A stretch of DNA of 64,000 bases from Brevundimonas mediterranea (GCF_011064825.1 NZ_CP048751.1:496001-560000), one strand, 5' to 3'. Shown: positions 44,575-56,135, numbered from the stretch's first letter. A program made the numbers and translations. The notes: generated by a model not told the origin, from the letters alone.

Positions 44575-44725
44575 CCTTCTCCCCTTGCGGGAGAAGGTGG
44601 CCCGCGCAGCGGGTCGGATGAGGGGTTTCTCCCTGCCGGCCGCCTGCGTGACCCCTCACCCGCTCGCGCCAGGACGACGGCTTGCGCCGTCGTGCGCGAC
44701 CTCCCTCTCCCGCAAGGGGAGAGGG
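44575..44725. repeat. Palindromic intergenic repeat, family D, copy 1
   Basis: About 151 bp made of successive hairpins: CTTCTCCCC/GGGAGAAG, GGCCCGC/GCGGGTC, ACGACGGC/GCCGTCGT and CCCTCTCC/GGGGAGAGGG. It is homologous to 51936-52080, with base changes that keep pairing. Its last stem includes AAGGGGAG, the probable ribosome site of astB. Confidence 0.8.
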
Positions 44726-44729
44726 CCGA

Positions 44730-46067
44730 ATGACCCCCGCCGTCGAAGCCAACGCCGACGGGCTGATCGGGCCGACCCACTCCTACGCCGGTCTGTCGCC
44801 GGGCAATCTGGCCTCCAGTCTGAACAAGGGCGAGGCGTCGAACCCGCGCGCGGCGGTGTTGCAGGGTCTCGACAAGATGAAGACCCTGGCGGACCTGGGC
44901 CTGCCCCAGTTCGTCCTGCCGCCGCATGAGCGGCCGAACATTCCCTTCCTGCGCACCCTGGGCTTCACCGGATCGGACGCCCAGGTGCTGGAGCAGGCCT
45001 GGAAGGACGCCCCTGCCTTCGCCGCCGCCGCCTGCTCGGCCTCGCCCATGTGGGCCGCCAACGCCGCGACCGTGACGCCCAGCGCCGACGCCGCCGACGG
45101 TCGGGTGCATTTCACACCCGCCAATCTGGTCACCAATCTGCACCGATCGCTGGAGCACCAGCAGACGAAGCGGGCGTTGGACGCCCTGTTCCCGGATCCC
45201 GAGCGGTTCGCGGTTCATGACGCCCTGCCCTCCGTGGCCCATCTGGCCGACGAGGGCGCCGCCAACCATGTGCGCCTGTGCGCCGAGCATGGGGCGCCGG
45301 GCGTCAATCTGCTGGTCTGGGGGCGCGAGGCCTTCACGCCCTGGGACGGTCCGTACCCCGCCCGCCAGACGCGCGAGGCGTCGCAGGCCCTCGGTCGTCG
45401 CCACGGCGCCAGCGGCGTCGTCCTGGCCCAGCAGTCAAAGGCCGCCATCGCCGGCGGCACCTTCCACAACGACGTGGTCTGCGTCGGGGCGCGCGAGACC
45501 CTGTTCTTCCACGACCTCGCCTTCGAGGACACGGCCGGAACCCAGGCGGCCATCCGTCGCGCGGCCGAAGGCCTGTTCGACCCGATCTTCGTCGAGGTGT
45601 CGTCCGCCGACCTGCCCCTGGCCGACGCCATCAGCAGCTACCTGTTCAACTCGATGCTGATCCAGATTCCGGGCGAGGACCGCCTGACCCTGATCTGCCC
45701 GACCGAGACCCGCGACAACCCGCGCAGCCATGCGGTGGCGCAGGCTCTGGCCGCCTCCAACGGTCCCATCGGCCGGGTCCAGTATGTCGATGTGCGCCAG
45801 TCGATGCGCAACGGCGGGGGGCCGGCCTGCCTGCGCCTGCGGGTCGTGCTGACCGAGGCCGAGCTGGCCGCGACCAACCCGGCCATGCGCCTGACGGACG
45901 CGCTGCACGCTCGGCTCAAGACATGGGGCGAGCGCTGGTACCGCGACGAATTGCGCCCCGCCGACCTCGCCGATCCAGCCCTGCTGGACGAGAGCCGGAG
46001 CGCGCTGGATGAACTGACGGCGATTCTGGATTTGGGCGGCGGCTTCTATCCGTTCCAGCGGCCCTAG
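44730..46067 (+). CDS. astB: N-succinylarginine dihydrolase AstB
   Basis: Hydrolyses N2-succinylarginine to succinylornithine, CO2 and 2 NH3. 445 residues from the ATG at 44730. Family blocks NADGLIGPTHSYAGLSPGN, KMKTLADLGLPQFVLPPHER, MWAANAATVTPSADAADGRV and GGTFHNDVVCVG with its His. The catalytic Cys lies in MRNGGGPACLRLRVVL. The ribosome site AAGGGGAG lies within repeat D1. Its stop codon shares CTAG with that of phhA on the other strand. Confidence 0.94.
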   Translation: MTPAVEANADGLIGPTHSYAGLSPGNLASSLNKGEASNPRAAVLQGLDKMKTLADLGLPQFVLPPHERPNIPFLRTLGFTGSDAQVLEQAWKDAPAFAAAACSASPMWAANAATVTPSADAADGRVHFTPANLVTNLHRSLEHQQTKRALDALFPDPERFAVHDALPSVAHLADEGAANHVRLCAEHGAPGVNLLVWGREAFTPWDGPYPARQTREASQALGRRHGASGVVLAQQSKAAIAGGTFHNDVVCVGARETLFFHDLAFEDTAGTQAAIRRAAEGLFDPIFVEVSSADLPLADAISSYLFNSMLIQIPGEDRLTLICPTETRDNPRSHAVAQALAASNGPIGRVQYVDVRQSMRNGGGPACLRLRVVLTEAELAATNPAMRLTDALHARLKTWGERWYRDELRPADLADPALLDESRSALDELTAILDLGGGFYPFQRP

Positions 46068-46939
46068 GCCGCGAACCGCCCGCCCTTGGACGCATAGGCC
46101 TGAGTCCCACGCGTGAAAACCTGATCGCTGGGCAGGACGGTCTCAATCGGCAGGTCTACCTGGCCCTTCAAGGCGTCATAGACGGGGCCGAAGTCCTTCA
46201 GCGTCTCGTCCTTCAGCGCTTCCAGGCTGTCGATGACGAAATAGACCTGCTGGAAGTCGTCGATCCGGTACAGGGTCCGCATCACCCGCTCCAGATCGAA
46301 ACCCAGCCGGTTCGGCGACGGATCTTCCAGCGCAAAGACGCTTTCGGTCGCCGACGAGACGATGCCGGCGCCGTAGATGCGCAAGGCTCCGGCCTCCTGC
46401 ATCAGGCCGAACTCGACCGTGTACCAGTACAGCCGCGCCAGGTTCGGCAGCATGCCCAGACCGGCGGCGCGCTGTCCGCCCTTGCCGTAGGCCTCCATAT
46501 AGGCGGCGAAATCGGGGTCGGTCAGCATGGGCACATGGCCGAAGACATCATGAAAGATGTCGGGTTCCTGGAGGTAATCCAGCTGGTCCGGTTTGCGGAT
46601 GAACTGGCCCGAGACGAAGCGGCGATTGGCCAGGTGATCGAAGAAGACCTCGTCGGGCACGAGGCCCGGCACGCAGACCACGGTCCAGCCGGTCAGGGCC
46701 TGGAGCTTGGGATTGATGATCTCGAAATCGGGAATGCCGCCTGCATTCAGGTCCAGCGCCCTCAACCCGTTCAGGAAGGCGTCACAGGCCCGGCCGGGCA
46801 GGATCTTCATCTGGCGGGCGTACAGCGTGTCCCAGGTCTGGTGTTCGACCTCGGTATAGGCGGCCCAGTTCTGGGGAATGGTCCAGTCGGCGGCCGCGCC
46901 CTCGGGCGGTTGTTCGAAGACATGTTCGAAGTCGGACAT
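46064..46939 (-). CDS. phhA: Phenylalanine 4-monooxygenase PhhA
   Basis: Tetrahydropterin- and Fe(II)-dependent conversion of phenylalanine to tyrosine. 291 residues from the ATG at 46939, which has GAGGAG upstream. Iron ligands are the two histidines in PDIFHDVFGHVPML and the glutamate in YWYTVEFGLM. Family blocks WDTLYARQMKILPGRACDAF and RRFVSGQFIRKPDQLDYLQE match. Single-domain bacterial type. Convergent with astB. Confidence 0.95.
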   Translation of the reverse strand: MSDFEHVFEQPPEGAAADWTIPQNWAAYTEVEHQTWDTLYARQMKILPGRACDAFLNGLRALDLNAGGIPDFEIINPKLQALTGWTVVCVPGLVPDEVFFDHLANRRFVSGQFIRKPDQLDYLQEPDIFHDVFGHVPMLTDPDFAAYMEAYGKGGQRAAGLGMLPNLARLYWYTVEFGLMQEAGALRIYGAGIVSSATESVFALEDPSPNRLGFDLERVMRTLYRIDDFQQVYFVIDSLEALKDETLKDFGPVYDALKGQVDLPIETVLPSDQVFTRGTQAYASKGGRFAA

Positions 46940-46995
46940 GGACGCTCCTCTTTGCCCCATCCTAACGCCCGGCGGGCGCCCCTTCCAAGTCTTCC

Positions 46996-47304
46996 TCAGT
47001 GAATGCCTTCATGCAGGGGGGCGTGATGGCCTTCGGCGTCGGTGGTGAACCAGCGCTGGGCGTCATCGGGCAGCAGGACGGACTGGCCGTCTTCCAGCAC
47101 CCCCTCCGCCGCATAGGCGACGAAGCCGCCGTCCTCGCCCAGGGCGAAGACGCGGTAGAAGGGCTGGTCCGCCGCCACAGCGCCGGTTTCGACGGCGGGG
47201 CCGGCGTAACCGTGATCGACGTCCATCACCACGCCGCGAAAGGCGTTGTCGCGGTGACGAACGATCTGGCCGATGGCGAAACGGGCCGTGTGAACCTGGG
47301 TCAT
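46996..47304 (-). CDS. hspQ: Heat shock protein HspQ (YccV-like)
   Basis: 102-residue hemimethylated-DNA-binding YccV-fold protein. In Enterobacteria HspQ is a specificity factor for the Lon protease. Pattern: ARFAIGQIVRHRDNAFRGVV, DVDHGYAG, DQPFYRVFALGEDGGFVAYA and LEDGQSVLLPDD. The position 57 bp upstream of phhA in the same direction could allow co-transcription. Confidence 0.85.
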   Translation of the reverse strand: MTQVHTARFAIGQIVRHRDNAFRGVVMDVDHGYAGPAVETGAVAADQPFYRVFALGEDGGFVAYAAEGVLEDGQSVLLPDDAQRWFTTDAEGHHAPLHEGIH

Positions 47305-47451
47305 GAGGTCTTGTTACGCTGGTGCGGATGACCGGGACGCCCACAGGTCCGTTCATCTTCCTGACAGAATGGCTTGGCGCGGACGATCTTCGCGGGCTAG
47401 GCTGATCCGGACGGGCGCCGCTTTGGACCGCCCACATCGGAATGACGGCCC

Positions 47452-48552
47452 ATGCCGGAGACCCACGGCGCGCCCCGACGGCGCGACGAGCGGTCCCAGC
47501 CTTCCCGCGAGCGGGATGCGTCGGGTCGGGACGCGCCCCTGTATGGCGCGCTCGATCTGGGGACCAATAATTGCCGGCTGCTGATCGCGCGGCCGTCGCG
47601 CGACGGCTTTCGGGTGGTCGACAGCTTCAGCCGGATCGTGCGGCTGGGCGAAGGCCTGTCCCGCACGGGGCGTCTGGACCCGCGGGCGATGGACCGGGCC
47701 TATGACGCCCTGGCCCTGTGCGCCGACCGGATCGTCAGGAAGGGCGTGGAGTCGGTTCGGCTGAGCGCGGTCGCCACCCAGGCTTGCCGCGCGGCCGAGA
47801 ACGGCGCAGAGTTCATCGATCGTGTGCGCAAGGGCACCGGCTTGCGGCTGCGGATCATCGATCCGGCCGAAGAGGCGCGACTGGCGGTCGAGGGCTGTCT
47901 GAACCTGATCGATCCCAAGGCCGAGGCCGTGCTGATCATCGATGTCGGCGGCGGCTCGACCGAACTGTCCTGGCTGAAGCGGGAAGACGCCGATTGGAAA
48001 ACCACCGCCTGGATGTCCGCCCCCCTGGGCGTCGTCACCCTGGCTGAGCGCCACCCGGAGCCGGAAGGCGCCGGCGAGGACTGGTACGAAGCCATGGTGA
48101 ACGACATGGGCGCGGCCATTGCGGCGGGCGGGATCGAGGACCCAGCCATGATGGAGCTGTTCCTGGCGGACCGCGCCCATCTGGTCGGCACCTCGGGCGC
48201 GATCACCAGCCTGGCGGGCATTCACCTGAACCTGCCGCGCTACAATCGCGACCGGGTCGATGGGCTGTGGATGACGCGGAGCGAGTGCGAGGCGGCGGCC
48301 GAACGGCTGAAGGCCCTGGGCCCGGACGGACGGGCCAAGGAGGCCTGTATTGGACCCGATCGCGCCGATCTGGTCCTGGCCGGCGCCGCCATTCTGGAGG
48401 CCATCCAGCGGGCCTGGCCGTCGGAGCGGGTCCGGGTCGCAGACCGCGGTCTGCGCGAAGGCCTGTTGCTGCAGCAGATGCGCGAGGACAAGAAGCCGCC
48501 CAAGCGGCGCCGGCGTCGGCGGGGCCGAGGCCGGGGCCCTACGGCGACCTGA
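47452..48552 (+). CDS. Ppx/GppA-family phosphatase
   Basis: 366-residue member of the exopolyphosphatase/guanosine-pentaphosphate phosphohydrolase family in the sugar-kinase fold. ATP-binding-like motifs YGALDLGTNNCRLLIARP and LIIDVGGGSTELSWL, and the later TSGAITSLAGI, are present. The N-terminal 28 residues are basic and disordered, and the C-terminus is a basic tail (KKPPKRRRRRRGRGRG). It probably hydrolyses polyphosphate or pppGpp. Which one is not clear from sequence. Confidence 0.88.
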   Translation: MPETHGAPRRRDERSQPSRERDASGRDAPLYGALDLGTNNCRLLIARPSRDGFRVVDSFSRIVRLGEGLSRTGRLDPRAMDRAYDALALCADRIVRKGVESVRLSAVATQACRAAENGAEFIDRVRKGTGLRLRIIDPAEEARLAVEGCLNLIDPKAEAVLIIDVGGGSTELSWLKREDADWKTTAWMSAPLGVVTLAERHPEPEGAGEDWYEAMVNDMGAAIAAGGIEDPAMMELFLADRAHLVGTSGAITSLAGIHLNLPRYNRDRVDGLWMTRSECEAAAERLKALGPDGRAKEACIGPDRADLVLAGAAILEAIQRAWPSERVRVADRGLREGLLLQQMREDKKPPKRRRRRRGRGRGPTAT

Positions 48553-48555
48553 GCG

Positions 48556-49428
48556 TCAGCTCGCCGCCGCCAGCCGCACCGGCACGTCGATGTCGCAGAC
48601 CGAAAAGTCCGCCCCCTTGGCCTGACGCGCCTGATCGACCAGGGCGCGGAAGGTCGGCGAGGCGGTGTTCAGCATCTGCACCGCCGGGCGTTCGGCGGCG
48701 GGCAAGTCCGAGGCCAGGCGGACGCGGGTCATCCGGTCGGGATCGGTGACGACGCCGTCCGGATTGGGGCTGGCTTTCAGGGCGCGCACGACCTCAAGCC
48801 CGACGACGACGCGGCCCCAGACGGTGTAGCGCTTGTCCAGGGCGGGGTAGGCCTGACGCATCAGGAAGAACTGGCTGTTGGCGGTGTCATTGCCCTCGTC
48901 GCGGGCCATGCCGGCGACGCCCGGGCAATAGAGGCCCCAGCCATGCACCTTGCGGTCGGCCGTCCCCGCCATCAGGGCGTCGGGCTGGGTCTGGACCGGG
49001 AGGGAATGGTAGAAGCCGATCAGGGCCCCGGCCGGCGCGGCGGTGGGGGTGAAGGCCATGTCCGGTCCGCGTCGGAAGGTGAACTCCGCCTTCAGGTCAG
49101 GATACCAGCTCTGGCCGTCGCCGGTCCCCAGGGGGTCGCCGGTCTGGGCCATGAACCAGTCGATGACCCGGTGCCAGGCCAGGTTGTCGTAGAAGCCGCG
49201 CGACGCCAGCAGCTTGATCCGCTCGACATGGGCCGGGGCGATCTCGGGCGCCAGTTCGACCAGAATCCGGCCCTTGGTCGTGTCGATGACCAGCAGATTG
49301 TCGGGCGCGACGGCGCGCCATTCGGTCGGGCCGGGCGGGGGCGGCGGCACAGCCGCCTGCTGCGCCAGAGCCGGACTGGCCAGCAGCGCCGCAAGGCCTG
49401 CCGCCATCAGCGTGTTTCGAATGGTCAT
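48556..49428 (-). CDS. Exported cyclophilin-type peptidyl-prolyl isomerase, copy 1
   Basis: 290 residues. Signal peptide TLMAAGLAALLASPALAQQA; cyclophilin core ILVELAPEIAPAHVERIKLL, FYDNLAWHRVIDWFMAQTGD and GMARDEGNDTANSQFFLMRQ. A C-terminal extension beyond the isomerase fold (MTRVRLASDLPAAERP) is shared with the next gene. It lacks some usual active-site positions (AWHRVIDWF for FHRVI-F). Probably periplasmic folding. Tandem with a paralogue 28 bp upstream. Confidence 0.88.
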   Translation of the reverse strand: MTIRNTLMAAGLAALLASPALAQQAAVPPPPPGPTEWRAVAPDNLLVIDTTKGRILVELAPEIAPAHVERIKLLASRGFYDNLAWHRVIDWFMAQTGDPLGTGDGQSWYPDLKAEFTFRRGPDMAFTPTAAPAGALIGFYHSLPVQTQPDALMAGTADRKVHGWGLYCPGVAGMARDEGNDTANSQFFLMRQAYPALDKRYTVWGRVVVGLEVVRALKASPNPDGVVTDPDRMTRVRLASDLPAAERPAVQMLNTASPTFRALVDQARQAKGADFSVCDIDVPVRLAAAS

Positions 49429-49456
49429 CCCCCGGCCCTCCCCTCTATTTTGGCGA

Positions 49457-50350
49457 TCAGCCGCCGACGACCTCGGCCACCGGTTGAACGTCGCAGATAT
49501 TGAAGCTGCCGCCGCGCGCCGTGCGGGCCGCCGCGATCCGTTCGGCGAAGGCGGCGCTGGCCGGATTCAGCACACGGACGGTGGGCCGTTCGCCTTCCGG
49601 CAGGGCCGAGGCCATGCGGACCCGCGTCATGACGTCGGGGTTGGCGACCTTGCCGTCTTCGGCGTCGGAGCCTTTATTCAGCTTGTTCACCACGTCCAGG
49701 CCCGAAACCACGCGGCCGAAGGCAGTGTAGACGCCGTTCAACTGGTCCCGGTCGCCCATCATCAGGAAGAACTGGCTGTTGGCGCTGTCGGGCGCGCCGG
49801 CGCGGGCCATGCCCAGGACGCCGGGGCAGAACAGGCCGTGAGCCTCGACCTTGAAGTCGGCGGTGATCATCATCTGGGCGTCGGGCTGGGTCTCGACCGG
49901 CAGAACGCCGACCAGACCGCGCACGCCCTGTCCCGCGTTCGGCACGGCGACGAAGCCGGCGTCACGACCACGACGGAAGCTGAACTCCGCCTTCAGATCG
50001 GGCAGTTCGCTGCCGCCCTCGCCGGTGCCCTGGGGGTCGCCGGTCTGGGCCATGAAGTCGGGGATGACGCGGTGGAACTTCAACCCGTCATAGAAGCCCT
50101 GGTTGGCCAGGGTGCGGATGCGTTCGGCATGCGCCGGGGCGGCGACCGGCGTCAACTCGACCAGGATCCGGCCTTTCGGCGTGTCGATGACCAGCAGGTT
50201 CTCCGGGGCGACGGTGCGCCAGTCCGCAGCGGGAGCCTGAACCTGGGCTTGGGCCTGAGCTTGGGCCACAGCCGGAGCCTGGGTCGCAACCGACGCCAGA
50301 AGAGCGGCGGCGGCCGCCGCGATCACACCAAGACGCATTGACGCACTCAT
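49457..50350 (-). CDS. Exported cyclophilin-type peptidyl-prolyl isomerase, copy 2
   Basis: 297 residues, paralogue of the preceding entry. Signal region AAAAAALLASVATQAPAVAQ with a QAQAQAQ run; cyclophilin core KFHRVIPDFMAQTGDPQGTG and GMARAGAPDSANSQFFLMMG. It keeps the canonical FHRVI and QTGDP residues better than copy 1. ATG at 50350 overlaps the coaD stop codon; 50338 is an alternative. It probably forms an operon coaD-ppi2-ppi1. Confidence 0.88.
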   Translation of the reverse strand: MSASMRLGVIAAAAAALLASVATQAPAVAQAQAQAQVQAPAADWRTVAPENLLVIDTPKGRILVELTPVAAPAHAERIRTLANQGFYDGLKFHRVIPDFMAQTGDPQGTGEGGSELPDLKAEFSFRRGRDAGFVAVPNAGQGVRGLVGVLPVETQPDAQMMITADFKVEAHGLFCPGVLGMARAGAPDSANSQFFLMMGDRDQLNGVYTAFGRVVSGLDVVNKLNKGSDAEDGKVANPDVMTRVRMASALPEGERPTVRVLNPASAAFAERIAAARTARGGSFNICDVQPVAEVVGG

Positions 50351-50835
50351 CCTCTGTTCTTGACCTTGTCCCGCACGCGCGCGGCGATGGCGGGGCTGAC
50401 GAAACTGTCGATCGCGCCGTCCAGACGGGCGATTTCCTTGACCAGCCGCGAGGCGATGGCCTGATGCCGGGGATCGGCCATCAGGAATACCGTCTCGATG
50501 TCCTGATTGAGGCGCTGATTCATGGCCGTCATCTGGAACTCGTATTCGAAGTCGGCGACCGCGCGCAAACCGCGAATGATGACATTGGCGTTCAGCTCTT
50601 CCGCGAAATGCATCAACAAGGTCGAGAAGGGCTGGACCACGATATCGCCGCCCAGGTTCGCCACCTCGGCCTGGAGCATCTCGACCCGTTCGGCCGTGGT
50701 GAACAACGGCCCCTTGTCGTCGTTCTGAGCCACGCCGATGACCACCCGGTCCACCAGCTTCAACGCCCGTTTGATGATGTCGGTGTGACCGTTGGTCACT
50801 GGATCGAAGGTGCCCGGATAGAGTCCGATGCGCAT
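50347..50835 (-). CDS. coaD: Phosphopantetheine adenylyltransferase CoaD
   Basis: Fourth step of coenzyme A synthesis: 4'-phosphopantetheine plus ATP gives dephospho-CoA. 162 residues. The nucleotidylyl-transferase signature is YPGTFDPVTNGHTDIIKRAL with the TxGH histidine. ALKLVDRVVIGVAQN, ANVIIRGLRAVADFEYEFQM and ASRLVKEIARLDG complete the fold. The stop codon overlaps the next gene. A 265-bp gap upstream holds a GGCGC/GCGCC hairpin (50946-50960) that may end the aminotransferase transcript. Confidence 0.95.
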   Translation of the reverse strand: MRIGLYPGTFDPVTNGHTDIIKRALKLVDRVVIGVAQNDDKGPLFTTAERVEMLQAEVANLGGDIVVQPFSTLLMHFAEELNANVIIRGLRAVADFEYEFQMTAMNQRLNQDIETVFLMADPRHQAIASRLVKEIARLDGAIDSFVSPAIAARVRDKVKNRG

Positions 50836-51100
50836 GGCGTGTCTCCCCAGCCTGTCGCCTGCTGTTCGGCGTGACTTAGCAGGTGCGAAAGGTTCGGCCT
50901 AGCAGGCCGTTGGCGTGGAGGCGTGTCGCAAAAACAGGGTGACAAGGCGCCAAAAGCGCCAAAGCAGGCGGGTGGACGGCGGGGCGAATTTTGGCGTCAC
51001 ATCGGTCATCGCGCGATTTTACGCCCGCCGTAAACCCAGGCGCGCCGATTGCTGAATCTGCTGACGATGGATTTGATTTTACTGGATTTTTCTTGACGAA

Positions 51101-51913
51101 TTAGGAGTGCGGAACCGTCAAAGGCAGCGGATTATTGGCGGCCCAGGCGGTTTCGATCACCGTCAGCAGGGTCGGATCGACGGCGAAAACCGTGTCGTCA
51201 ACTGCCGTGATGGGACAGGCCGGCGTGGCGCTGTTGCACAGGAATGCGCCATCGAAGCCCGCCAGTTCGGACACATGCACCGGGCGGGTCTGCGACGATA
51301 GGCCCAGTCCAGCCAAGCCCCGCTCGATCAGGACCTGGGTCACGCCCGCCAGCATCGGCGCCTGGGGCCAGACGATGCGGTCCCCCTGGATGAAGCCGAT
51401 GTTCCAGGTCACGCCTTCGGACATATGGCCCTGCTCGTCGACGAACAGGGCGTCATCGAAGCCCGCCGCTCGCACAGTGCGGCGGGCGCGCGTGGCGCCG
51501 AAGGTGGCGACATGTTTCAGGTGCGCCGGCTCACGCTCATAATGCACAGCCGTCACCCGCATTTGGGTGGCCAGGGGCGGCGGGGGCGGCGAGACGACGG
51601 TCATCACCTTCGGCCGCCCGACGAAGGACGGATTGCGATGACCGATCTCGGGCGAGAACAGGCTGATGCGCATCCAGGCTTTGTCACGGCCGGCGACCGC
51701 GAGCGCGATCAGGCGGCGGAACTCGGCCTCGCCGGGGCTTTCGCCGAACAGTTCGACGGCGGCCTGGCCCAGCCGGGCGAGATGCAGGTCGAGGCCCCGG
51801 ACCGCGCCGTGCTCGACGCGGAAGGAGGTGTAGGCGCCGTAATTGACCAGGGCCTGGTGGGCGAGGTCGTCAGGGGTGGCGGGTTCGCCGTTGATCAGGA
51901 TGTCAGACGTCAT
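51101..51913 (-). CDS. Class IV aminotransferase-like PLP enzyme
   Basis: 270 residues, fold type IV as in branched-chain aminotransferase and aminodeoxychorismate lyase. PLP lysine is K133 (PAHLKHVATFG). The cofactor-binding glutamate is E166 in GHMSEGVTWNIGF, and the phosphate-binding segment lies in LCNSATPACPITAVD. The N-terminal VNYGAYTSFRVEHGAVRGLD matches. Substrate is uncertain: ADC lyase and D-amino acid aminotransferase are both possible. Downstream of gyrA on the same strand, separated by repeat D2. Confidence 0.8.
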   Translation of the reverse strand: MTSDILINGEPATPDDLAHQALVNYGAYTSFRVEHGAVRGLDLHLARLGQAAVELFGESPGEAEFRRLIALAVAGRDKAWMRISLFSPEIGHRNPSFVGRPKVMTVVSPPPPPLATQMRVTAVHYEREPAHLKHVATFGATRARRTVRAAGFDDALFVDEQGHMSEGVTWNIGFIQGDRIVWPQAPMLAGVTQVLIERGLAGLGLSSQTRPVHVSELAGFDGAFLCNSATPACPITAVDDTVFAVDPTLLTVIETAWAANNPLPLTVPHS

Positions 51914-51935
51914 GGCCGCTCCCCTCTCCTCCTTT

Positions 51936-52080
51936 CCTTCTCCCGTGGGGAGAAGGTGGCCCGAAGGGCCGGATGAGGGACCGCCGGTGGGCTAGCTCGC
52001 ACCACCGTTCCCCTCACCCTTTCGCGCAAGGACGACGGCTTCGCCGCCGCGCGCTCAAGCCCTCTCCCGGCGGGAGAGGG
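51936..52080. repeat. Palindromic intergenic repeat, family D, copy 2
   Basis: 145-bp homologue of 44575-44725 with the same order of hairpins: CCTTCTCCC/GGGAGAAGG, GGCCC/GGGCC, GACGGCTTCGCCGCC and CCCTCTCCC/GGGAGAGGG. It lies directly after the gyrA stop codon on its downstream side and could act as transcript end protection. Confidence 0.8.
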
Positions 52081-52088
52081 TCTTGGTT

Positions 52089-54872
<2,784 letters not shown>

Positions 54873-54994
54873 GGAAGCGTGGCTTTATGCGGCCGGAATC
54901 GGAACGTGATCCGCTGTGACGATTTCTAGCATTCCAGGGCCTCGGTGGCAAAGCGACGTCGCCGTGAAAGCCCGTCTCTGAAAGGACGTTCCAC

Positions 54995-55570
54995 ATGCGC
55001 TTCACGCCCCTCGCCGCCGCCCTCGCTCTCGCCGCCCCGCTGGCCCTCGCCGGAGCTTGCGCATCGACCGCCGACGCGGCCCAGATGCAGGCCGAACGCG
55101 CGCCCGTCGGCGCGACCGGACAGGCCGTTCTGATCAACGCCCAGGGGGCCAATATCGGACGCGTCGATCTGCGCCAGGGACCGACCGGCCTGGTGATCAA
55201 GGTCGAGGCCTCGGGCCTGACGCCCGGCTGGCACGGCATCCATATCCATGCGACCGGCCAATGCGCCGCGCCCTTCACCTCGTCAGGCGCCCATATCAAC
55301 CACGGCGAGCCCAAGGCGCCGCACGGCCTGTTGAACGCCGCCGGTCCCGATGACGGCGACCTCCCGAACGTCTATGCCGGCGCCGACGGCAAGGTGAACG
55401 CCGAACTCTTCACCACCCGCGCGCGGATTTCCTCGGAAGGGCCCGGCCAATGGCTGTGGGACGCCGACGGGTCGGCGATCATCATCCACGCCAATCCCGA
55501 CGACCACTCGAGCCAGCCCATCGGCGGGGCCGGAGATCGGGTCGCCTGCGCGGCGTTGAGCGCGAGCTGA
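54995..55570 (+). CDS. sodC: Cu-Zn superoxide dismutase SodC
   Basis: Periplasmic enzyme converting superoxide to H2O2 and O2. 191 residues with an N-terminal export signal (LAAALALAAPLALAGACAST). Copper/zinc ligands are recognisable: WHGIHIHATGQC, GAHINHGEPKAPHGLL and AIIIHANPDDHSSQPIGGAG, and the disulfide cysteine lies in RVACA. The string LAGAC is a poor lipobox, so lipid attachment is uncertain. Ribosome site AAAGGA precedes the ATG. Confidence 0.92.
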   Translation: MRFTPLAAALALAAPLALAGACASTADAAQMQAERAPVGATGQAVLINAQGANIGRVDLRQGPTGLVIKVEASGLTPGWHGIHIHATGQCAAPFTSSGAHINHGEPKAPHGLLNAAGPDDGDLPNVYAGADGKVNAELFTTRARISSEGPGQWLWDADGSAIIIHANPDDHSSQPIGGAGDRVACAALSAS

Positions 55571-55574
55571 CGCC

Positions 55575-56105
55575 CTAACGCTCCTTCTCGGCCAGCAACC
55601 GCTCGATCAATTCGGTCTGCTCCTGCTGGCGCGCCGTCAGGTGTTCCACCTTGTCCAGCAGGGCCATGATCTCGATCTCGGCCTTCAGATTGACCTGGTA
55701 GTCGTTGCCGGCGTCCAGCCGGTCCTTCGAGGCCTGACGGTTCTGGCTCATCATGATGATCGGCGCCTGGGCCGCCGCGATCATCGACAGCATCAGGTTC
55801 AGGAAGATGAAGGGATAGGGGTCGAACGCATCCCGTCTCAGAACCAGATTGATCAAGGTCCAGGTCACGAGGAACAGGCCGAAGGCGATCAGGAAGGTCC
55901 AGGATCCGCCGAATTCCGCCACCCGGTCGGCCAAACGGTCGCCGAAACTCTGGCGGTCGTCGAAGGCCTCGTTCACATCCTCCGAGATCGGGCGGCGTTC
56001 GGCGGCGCTGCGAACGACGCTGGCCTCGTTCGCGGCCAGTTCATGCGTCTCCTTGCCCAGCCAGCGGCGGGAAACATGATCGGCGTCGAGAGGGGCGTGG
56101 GGCAT
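55575..56105 (-). CDS. DUF1003 membrane protein
   Basis: 176 residues with two central membrane helices (WTFLIAFGLFLVTWTLINLV and YPFIFLNLMLSMIAAAQAPI). The DUF1003 motifs RLADRVAEFGGSW, PIIMMSQNRQASKDR and the final coiled helix (VEHLTARQQEQTELIERLLA) are present. Function unknown. Convergent with sodC, 4 bp apart. Confidence 0.85.
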   Translation of the reverse strand: MPHAPLDADHVSRRWLGKETHELAANEASVVRSAAERRPISEDVNEAFDDRQSFGDRLADRVAEFGGSWTFLIAFGLFLVTWTLINLVLRRDAFDPYPFIFLNLMLSMIAAAQAPIIMMSQNRQASKDRLDAGNDYQVNLKAEIEIMALLDKVEHLTARQQEQTELIERLLAEKER

Positions 56106-56135
56106 GACGGATTCCTGAATCGCTCAGGAAACAGA

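Noticed and set aside
43015..44725. CRISPR array or mobile element in the AST operon
   Set aside because: The repeats are inverted, palindromic and unevenly spaced, with no direct-repeat/spacer structure, no transposase and no target-site duplication.
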